A stretch of DNA of 33,974 nucleotides from Paracoccaceae bacterium (GTDB lineage Bacteria > Pseudomonadota > Alphaproteobacteria > Rhodobacterales > Rhodobacteraceae): positions 693 to 34,666 of the forward strand of contig DNSZ01000105.1 in the NCBI GenBank assembly GCA_003500165.1, in the 5' to 3' direction. Shown here in pieces: positions 29,625-33,974 of the stretch; position 1 is the stretch's first letter, and each line of letters begins with the position of its first letter. Under the pieces are notes generated by a model. It saw nothing but the letters and a program-made list of their open reading frames with translations. It did not search any database and had not been told where the DNA came from. The position numbers and the translations under genes were made by a program.

Positions 29625-30488
29625 ATGACCCCCATCGTCACCCCCTTCTTCGACGTGGCGACGAACACCGTCTCCTATGTCGTGCAGGACCCGAACGGCC
29701 GCGCCGCGGCGATCGTCGATTCGGTGCTCGACTTCGACTATGCCTCGGGCCGGACCGACACCCGGTCGGCCGATGCCGTGATCGCCTTTGTCCGCGACAA
29801 CGACCTGACCGTCGAATGGCTGCTGGAAACCCATGTCCATGCCGACCATCTGTCGGCCGCGCCCTATCTGCAGGAAAAGCTCGGCGGCAAGATCGGCATC
29901 GGCCGCAACATCACGCTCGTCCAGGACACCTTCGGAAAGATATTCAACGAGGGCACCGCGTTTCAGCGTGACGGCAGCCAGTTCGATCGCCTGTTCGAGG
30001 ACGGCGACAGCTTTCATATCGGCCAGCTGCGCGGCGACGTGCTGCACACGCCGGGCCACACCCCGGCCTGCCTGACCTATGTGATCGGCGATGCGGCCTT
30101 TGTCGGCGACACCCTGTTCATGCCCGATTTCGGCACTGCGCGGGTCGATTTCCCGGGCGGCTCGGCCGAGGCGCTTTATGCCTCGATCCAGAAGATCCTG
30201 GCGCTGCCCGACGCCACCCGCATCTTTGTCGGTCACGACTACAAGGCGCCGGGCCGGGCGGAGTTTGCCTGGGAAACGACGGTGGGCGAGCAGCGGGCGA
30301 AGAACGTCCATGTCGGCGCCGGCACGACCGCGGCGGAATTCGCCAGGATGCGCACCGCGCGTGACGCGACGCTGCCGATGCCACGGCTGATCGTGCCGTC
30401 GTTGCAGGTGAACATGCGGGCGGGCAACATGCCCGAGCCCGAGGAGAACGGCACCACCTACCTCAAAATCCCGCTCAACGCGCTCTGA
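29625..30488 (+). CDS. MBL-fold persulfide dioxygenase-like protein (Blh)
   Basis: A 287-residue metallo-beta-lactamase-fold protein. The metal motif is ETHVHADHLSA with His70, His72, Asp74 and His75; a further histidine is in LHTPGHTPACLTYVIGD and the bridging aspartate in FVGDTLFMPDFGTARVDF, as in ETHE1. GHDYKAPGR supplies the last ligand histidine. ETHE1-type enzymes bind one iron and oxidise glutathione persulfide to sulfite. The BigR-associated homologues are called Blh. The following two genes encode sulfur transporters, and all three may be one operon starting at the BigR-controlled promoter. Start ATG 29625 with GGAG 7 nt upstream. Confidence 0.85.
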   Translation: MTPIVTPFFDVATNTVSYVVQDPNGRAAAIVDSVLDFDYASGRTDTRSADAVIAFVRDNDLTVEWLLETHVHADHLSAAPYLQEKLGGKIGIGRNITLVQDTFGKIFNEGTAFQRDGSQFDRLFEDGDSFHIGQLRGDVLHTPGHTPACLTYVIGDAAFVGDTLFMPDFGTARVDFPGGSAEALYASIQKILALPDATRIFVGHDYKAPGRAEFAWETTVGEQRAKNVHVGAGTTAAEFARMRTARDATLPMPRLIVPSLQVNMRAGNMPEPEENGTTYLKIPLNAL

Positions 30489-30499
30489 CGGAGGAACCG

Positions 30500-30928
30500 A
30501 TGCTGCAACCCGAATGGATCATGGGCCTCGTCGGCGGGCTCATCATTGGCGCGGCGGGCGCGCTCTATCTGCTGGGCAATGGCCGGATCATGGGCGCGTC
30601 GGGCATTCTGGGCGGCCTCGTCGATGGCTCGGGCATGGCCAGCGCATCCGAAAGGCTGGCCTTTCTGGCGGGCCTTGTCGCCCTGCCGGCGGTCGCCGCG
30701 CTGATCTGGGGCGCCCCCGACACCCATCTGACCGGCGACTGGATCGTGCTGATCGCGGCCGGCCTTCTGGTCGGCATCGGCACGCGGCTGGCCAATGGCT
30801 GCACCAGCGGCCATGGCGTCTGCGGCATCTCGCGGTTTTCGATGCGCGGGATCGTGGCCACGGTTTTCTACATCCTGGCCGGCGGGTTGTCGGTGATGCT
30901 GTTCAAGCATGTTCTGGGGGTGATCTGA
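30500..30928 (+). CDS. YeeE/YedE-family transporter, first half
   Basis: A 142-residue membrane protein with about four or five helices. It has the YeeE/YedE signature GNGRIMGASGILGGL (26-40) and NGCTSGHGVCGISRFS (99-114) with Cys101 and Cys108. Full-length YeeE/TsuA takes up thiosulfate through cysteine relay; in the BigR-type operon the protein is split into two halves, here this gene and the next (PmpA/PmpB-like). The two stop/start codons overlap by one base (TGATG), so the halves are made together and probably form one transporter for reduced sulfur. It lies 11 bp after the Blh-type gene. Confidence 0.82.
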   Translation: MLQPEWIMGLVGGLIIGAAGALYLLGNGRIMGASGILGGLVDGSGMASASERLAFLAGLVALPAVAALIWGAPDTHLTGDWIVLIAAGLLVGIGTRLANGCTSGHGVCGISRFSMRGIVATVFYILAGGLSVMLFKHVLGVI

Positions 30929-31356
30929 TGCTGCGCAACCTTCTTGCCGCCGCCGCCGGCGGCCTGTTCGGGCTGGGGCTGATGGTGTCGGGGATGACCG
31001 ATACCACCCGGGTCCAGGGCTGGCTCGACGTGTTCGGTGACTGGGACCCGACGCTGGCCTTCGTGATGGGTGGGGCGATCCTGCCGATGCTGATCGCCTG
31101 GCAGGTCGCCGAACGGCGGCAGCGGTCGCTGATCGGCACGCCGATCCCGGCGCGGGCCGAACCGCGGATCGGCCGCAATCTGGTAATCGGCTCGGTGCTG
31201 TTCGGCGCGGGCTGGGGGTTGTCGGGGCTGTGCCCCGGGCCGGCGATGGCCGCGCTCAGCTATAACGGCGCCGGGGGTTTTGTGTTCATAGCCGCGATGG
31301 CGGCCGGCATGCTGGTGGCGGTGCCGGTCAAGGCACGGCTGGCCGCGGCGGCCTGA
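30928..31356 (+). CDS. YeeE/YedE-family transporter, second half
   Basis: A 142-residue protein with four helices, coupled to the preceding half by TGATG. The opening AAAAGGLFGLGLMVSGMTDT and the later GAGWGLSGLCPGPAM (93-107, Cys102) are the second-half motifs, the latter being the G-x-C-P-G-P turn in which a cysteine relays sulfur. MSGMTDTTRVQGWLDV matches the DUF6691/PmpB type. The role is inferred from the neighbours: persulfide detoxification or sulfur uptake. A 27-bp repeat copy and a long GC-rich hairpin follow, separating it from convergent rpsA. Confidence 0.82.
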   Translation: MLRNLLAAAAGGLFGLGLMVSGMTDTTRVQGWLDVFGDWDPTLAFVMGGAILPMLIAWQVAERRQRSLIGTPIPARAEPRIGRNLVIGSVLFGAGWGLSGLCPGPAMAALSYNGAGGFVFIAAMAAGMLVAVPVKARLAAAA

Positions 31357-31362
31357 TACCGG

Positions 31363-31389
31363 GGCACCATGAGCCAAACGCATTGCGCC
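31363..31389. repeat. 27-bp intergenic element, copy 2
   Basis: GGCACCATGAGCCAAACG followed by CATTGCGCC, identical at 24 of 27 positions to 12695-12721. The two arms pair less well here (two mismatches), while the core ATGAGYCAAACGCATTGCGC is almost unchanged, so the shared sequence, not just the fold, is conserved. It lies 7 bp after the second YeeE half, between convergent genes. Confidence 0.65.
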
Positions 31390-31420
31390 ATGGCGTGACC
31401 CTGCCCGGTGCGGGCGATCC

Positions 31421-31453
31421 GGGCGGCGGCCAATGTGATTGGCGCCGCCGCCC
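31421..31453. terminator. GC-rich hairpin between the YeeE pair and rpsA
   Basis: GGGCGGCGGC and GCCGCCGCCC form a 10-bp stem, extended inward by CCAAT/ATTGG. CCTTTTC follows on the plus strand, at the rpsA end. On the minus strand it begins 11 bp beyond the rpsA stop. Probably a bidirectional terminator for the convergent operons. Confidence 0.6.
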
Positions 31454-31464
31454 AGGGAGCCTTT

Positions 31465-33150
31465 TCAGCCGTCGCCGTCCTTCTTCAGCGCCGCGCCCAG
31501 GATATCGCCCAGCGATGCGCCCGAAGCGGACGAGCCGTATTGTTCGACCGCTTCCTTCTCCTCGGCGATCTCGCGCGCCTTGACCGAAAAGCCCAGACGC
31601 CGCGTCTTCGGGTCGATGCTGGTCACCCGGACATCGAGCTTGTCGCCCGGCTGGAACCGGTCGGGCCGCTGTTCGGCCCGGTCGCGCGACAGGTCGGACC
31701 GGCGGATGAAGGATTTCATGCCGCGGAATTCGACCTCGATGCCGCCATCCTCGATCTTGCTGACCGCCACGGTGACGATCGAGCCGCGCTTGACGCCGGC
31801 CACCGCGTCGGCGAACGGATCGCCGGCCAGCGCCTTCACCGACAGCGAAATCCGCTCTTTCTCGGTGTCGACCTCGGTGACCACGGCCCGGACCACATCG
31901 CCCTTGTGATACTCCCCGATCGCCTGTTCGCCGGCGACGTCCCAGCTGAGATCGGACAGGTGGACCATGCCGTCGATATCGTTGTCGAGGCCGATGAACA
32001 GGCCGAATTCGGTGATGTTCTTGACCTCGCCCTCGACCTCGGTGCCATTCGGGTGGGTCTCGGCAAAGACCTCCCACGGGTTGCGCATGGTCTGCTTGAG
32101 GCCCAGCGACACCCGGCGTTTCTGGGTGTCGATCTCCAGCACCATGACCTCGACCTCCTGGCTGGTGGAGACGATCTTGCCGGGATGGACGTTCTTCTTG
32201 GTCCAGGACATTTCCGAGACATGGACCAGCCCCTCGATGCCGTCGTCAAGCTCGACGAAGGCGCCGTAATCGGTGATGTTGGTCACCGTGCCCTTGTGCA
32301 CCGATCCGATCGGGAAGCGCGCCTCGACGATCGACCACGGGTCTTCCTGAAGCTGCTTGATGCCCAGGCTGATGCGGTGGGTCTCCTTGTTGACCTTGAT
32401 CACCTGCACCTTCAGCGTCTCGCCGATCGAAACGATCTCGGAGGGGTGGTTGACGCGCCGCCAGGCCATGTCGGTGACGTGCAGCAACCCGTCCACCCCG
32501 CCCAGATCGACGAAGGCGCCATATTCGGTGATGTTCTTGACCACGCCGTCGACGACATCGCCCTCGGACAGCTTGGCGATCACCTCGGCGCGCTGTTCGG
32601 CGCGGCTTTCTTCCAGGATGGCCCGGCGGGAGACGACGATGTTGCCGCGGCGCCGATCCATCTTGAGGATCTGGAAGGGCTGTTTCAGCCCCATCAGCGG
32701 GCCGGCGTCGCGCACCGGGCGCACATCGACCTGGCTGCCCGGCAGAAACGCCACGGCGCCGCCCAGATCGACGGTAAAGCCGCCCTTGACCCGACCGAAG
32801 ATCGCGCCGTCGACACGGCCATCCTTTTCGGCGGCCTTTTCCAGCTTGTCCCAGGCTTCCTCGCGGCGCGCCTTGTCGCGGCTGATCACCGCCTCGCCAC
32901 GGGCGTTTTCGACCCGCTCGAGGTAGACCTCGACGCTGTCGCCGACAGCGATTTCCGGCGCCTCGCCGGGGCTGGCAAATTCCTTCAGGTCGACGCGGCC
33001 TTCCATCTTGTAGCCGACATCGATGATGGCCTGTCCGGCCTCGATGGCGAGGACGTGGCCCTTGACGACGCTGCCCTCCTGGGGCGTGTCGATCTCGAAG
33101 CTTTCTTCAAGGAGGGCTTCGAATTCCTCCATGCGTGCTGATTCGGACAT
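31465..33150 (-). CDS. rpsA: 30S ribosomal protein S1
   Basis: A 561-residue S1 with six OB-fold S1 repeats. The first two, which bind the ribosome, start GSVVKGHVLAIEAGQAIIDV and DGRVDGAIFGRVKGGFTVDL. The four RNA-binding repeats contain GDVVDGVVKNITEYGAFVDL, VHKGTVTNITDYGAFVELDD, EVEGEVKNITEFGLFIGLDN and the last with VTVAVSKIEDGGIEVEFRGM. It brings mRNAs to the 30S subunit. Start ATG 33150 (MSESARMEEFEALLEES); the reading frame is open further upstream but lies in the leader. No Shine-Dalgarno is present before the ATG; E. coli rpsA is also weak there, because S1 controls its own translation. cmk, often next to rpsA, is not here. Confidence 0.95.
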   Translation of the reverse strand: MSESARMEEFEALLEESFEIDTPQEGSVVKGHVLAIEAGQAIIDVGYKMEGRVDLKEFASPGEAPEIAVGDSVEVYLERVENARGEAVISRDKARREEAWDKLEKAAEKDGRVDGAIFGRVKGGFTVDLGGAVAFLPGSQVDVRPVRDAGPLMGLKQPFQILKMDRRRGNIVVSRRAILEESRAEQRAEVIAKLSEGDVVDGVVKNITEYGAFVDLGGVDGLLHVTDMAWRRVNHPSEIVSIGETLKVQVIKVNKETHRISLGIKQLQEDPWSIVEARFPIGSVHKGTVTNITDYGAFVELDDGIEGLVHVSEMSWTKKNVHPGKIVSTSQEVEVMVLEIDTQKRRVSLGLKQTMRNPWEVFAETHPNGTEVEGEVKNITEFGLFIGLDNDIDGMVHLSDLSWDVAGEQAIGEYHKGDVVRAVVTEVDTEKERISLSVKALAGDPFADAVAGVKRGSIVTVAVSKIEDGGIEVEFRGMKSFIRRSDLSRDRAEQRPDRFQPGDKLDVRVTSIDPKTRRLGFSVKAREIAEEKEAVEQYGSSASGASLGDILGAALKKDGDG

Positions 33151-33235
33151 AGGGTCAGTCGGTTCCTTCGGTTTGGTTTTCGGGCCGGGCGGTTGGTTCC
33201 GCCGGTCTTGTTGGATCGTCCAGTCGAACCGGGTC

Positions 33236-33271
33236 GGCAAAAGCAAAAGGGCCGGCGGTGGAACCCGGCCC
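33236..33271 (-). terminator. Terminator-like hairpin in the rpsA leader
   Basis: On the minus strand GGGCCGG and CCGGCCC pair around a 9-nt loop (33271-33249), followed by TTTTGCTTTTGCC. It ends about 90 nt before the rpsA ATG. It could end transcription from the metallopeptidase gene, or act as an attenuator if a promoter lies further up (TTGCGC at 33328-33323 is a weak candidate). The 273 bp from 33151 to 33423 contain no gene. Confidence 0.6.
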
Positions 33272-33423
33272 AATGCATCTGTCGCCCGAATGAGCCGGGC
33301 CTTTATGCCATAGGTTGCGCCGGCGCAAGGGGCTGCGCGCCCACTGCAACCCGGAACGGGCACGCCCGGTCCTGCCTTGCGGCCGCCCGGGCGGGCCGGG
33401 GGGCAGCGTGGCCTGGCGGCCGA

Positions 33424-33974
33424 TCAGCCGCGAAAGTCATAGCGCAGCAAATCGGCCCCCCGCGCCTTCAGCCATTGCCGCGCCGCCGCATGGTCCGGGA
33501 ACAGCGCCCCGACGGTGGCCCAGAAGGCCGGCGAATGATCCATATGCACCAGATGCGCGGCCTCATGCGCTGCGACGTAGTCAAGCACCAGGGGCGGCGC
33601 CATGACCAGCCGCCAGGACAGCATCAGACGCCCGTCGGCGGTGCACGAGCCCCAGCGCGACCGCGTGTCGGCCAGCCGCACCGGGGGCGCGGGCCGGCCC
33701 AGCCGCGCGGCATGGCGGGCGGTCGCCCGTGCCGCATCGGCGCGCGCCTCGTGGATCAGGAACGCCCGCAGGCGCGCGGCGACGCGGTCGGCCGGACCGC
33801 CCACCGCCAGCCGGCCGCCGGTCACCCGCACCCCGCGGCCGGCATCGGCCGCGATGCGCAGCGGCACGTCGCGCAGCGGCAGAACGGCGCCCGGAACCAC
33901 CGGCGCGCGCGCCGGCAGCTCGGCCCGAACCCGGCGCAGCCATCCTGCCCGGTCGGCCAGAAAACGCCTTGCCT
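33424..33974 (-). CDS. YgjP-type (DUF45) metallopeptidase, 5'-truncated by the window
   Basis: The frame runs to the right edge of the window without a start, so the N-terminus lies outside. The visible 182 residues start ARRFLADRAGWLRRVRAELP. The zinc motif is VAAHEAAHLVHMDHSPAFW, an H-E-x-x-H with the third histidine in M-D-H-S-P. DTRSRWGSCTADGRLMLSWR (about 105-124 of the fragment) is the other family signature. E. coli YgjP belongs to this SprT-like group, whose substrate is unknown. A GTG at 33900 is in frame, but the conserved sequence continues past it, so it is not the start. On the same strand as rpsA and upstream of it. Confidence 0.8.
   Translation of the reverse strand, partial: ARRFLADRAGWLRRVRAELPARAPVVPGAVLPLRDVPLRIAADAGRGVRVTGGRLAVGGPADRVAARLRAFLIHEARADAARATARHAARLGRPAPPVRLADTRSRWGSCTADGRLMLSWRLVMAPPLVLDYVAAHEAAHLVHMDHSPAFWATVGALFPDHAAARQWLKARGADLLRYDFRG

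Overview
The window is GC-rich chromosomal DNA, about two-thirds G+C by eye, and reads as an alphaproteobacterium close to the Rhodobacteraceae (Paracoccus/Rhodobacter type). The signs are a solitary aa3-oxidase ctaD, (2S)-methylsuccinyl-CoA dehydrogenase and methylmalonyl-CoA mutase close together, a phaZ/phaC-phaP-phaR polyhydroxyalkanoate locus with CTGC-N3-GCAG operators, and a BigR/SqrR persulfide operon. All family calls come from reading the proteins; no database search was run.

Layout. 1-220: the end of a BCCT transporter overlapping a 34-residue membrane ORF. 285-3097: META-domain protein, extended SDR, and an arsR-arsM pair behind a promoter that appears leaderless. 3262-8855: mcd, a TSUP permease, mcm and a sulfotransferase-like gene. 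8973-18259: housekeeping genes, namely DUF4174, tRNA-Leu(GAG), lipB, ctaD, DUF2244, a GatB/YqeY protein, metZ, a class I amidotransferase, rpmG, a SufT-type protein, an AlkA-type glycosylase, an esterase and an HNH nuclease. 18260-19721: an accessory scar with a frameshifted phage-type GNAT remnant, an AT-rich coupled pair of unknown small genes and a decayed IS5-family transposase. 19722-20620: an HxlR regulator divergent from a small membrane protein. 20680-27397: the PHA locus (lysR, phaR, two phasins, DUF2141, phaC, divergent phaZ). 27422-29121: porin, a small acidic protein and a DksA-like protein. 29188-31356: bigR divergent from blh and two YeeE/YedE half-transporters. 31465-33974: rpsA and a partial YgjP-type metallopeptidase.

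How the genes work together. PhaC stores acetyl-CoA-derived 3-hydroxybutyrate and PhaZ mobilises it. Mcd and Mcm belong to the ethylmalonyl-CoA pathway, which leaves the same C4 acyl-CoA pool to make succinyl-CoA, so storage and anaplerosis from one precursor are both in this window. PhaR sites in front of both phasin genes fit the known model in which the repressor is titrated away by PHB. The sulfur module senses persulfide (BigR), oxidises it (Blh) and moves sulfur species (YeeE pair).

Most worth following up: the AT-rich two-gene cassette at 18769-19295; the phasin with a histone-H1-like tail; a 27-bp intergenic element found twice, each time between convergent genes; and the promoter/operator architectures at arsR, phaP1 and bigR. 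I found no CRISPR array, no intact mobile element and no clear defence system.
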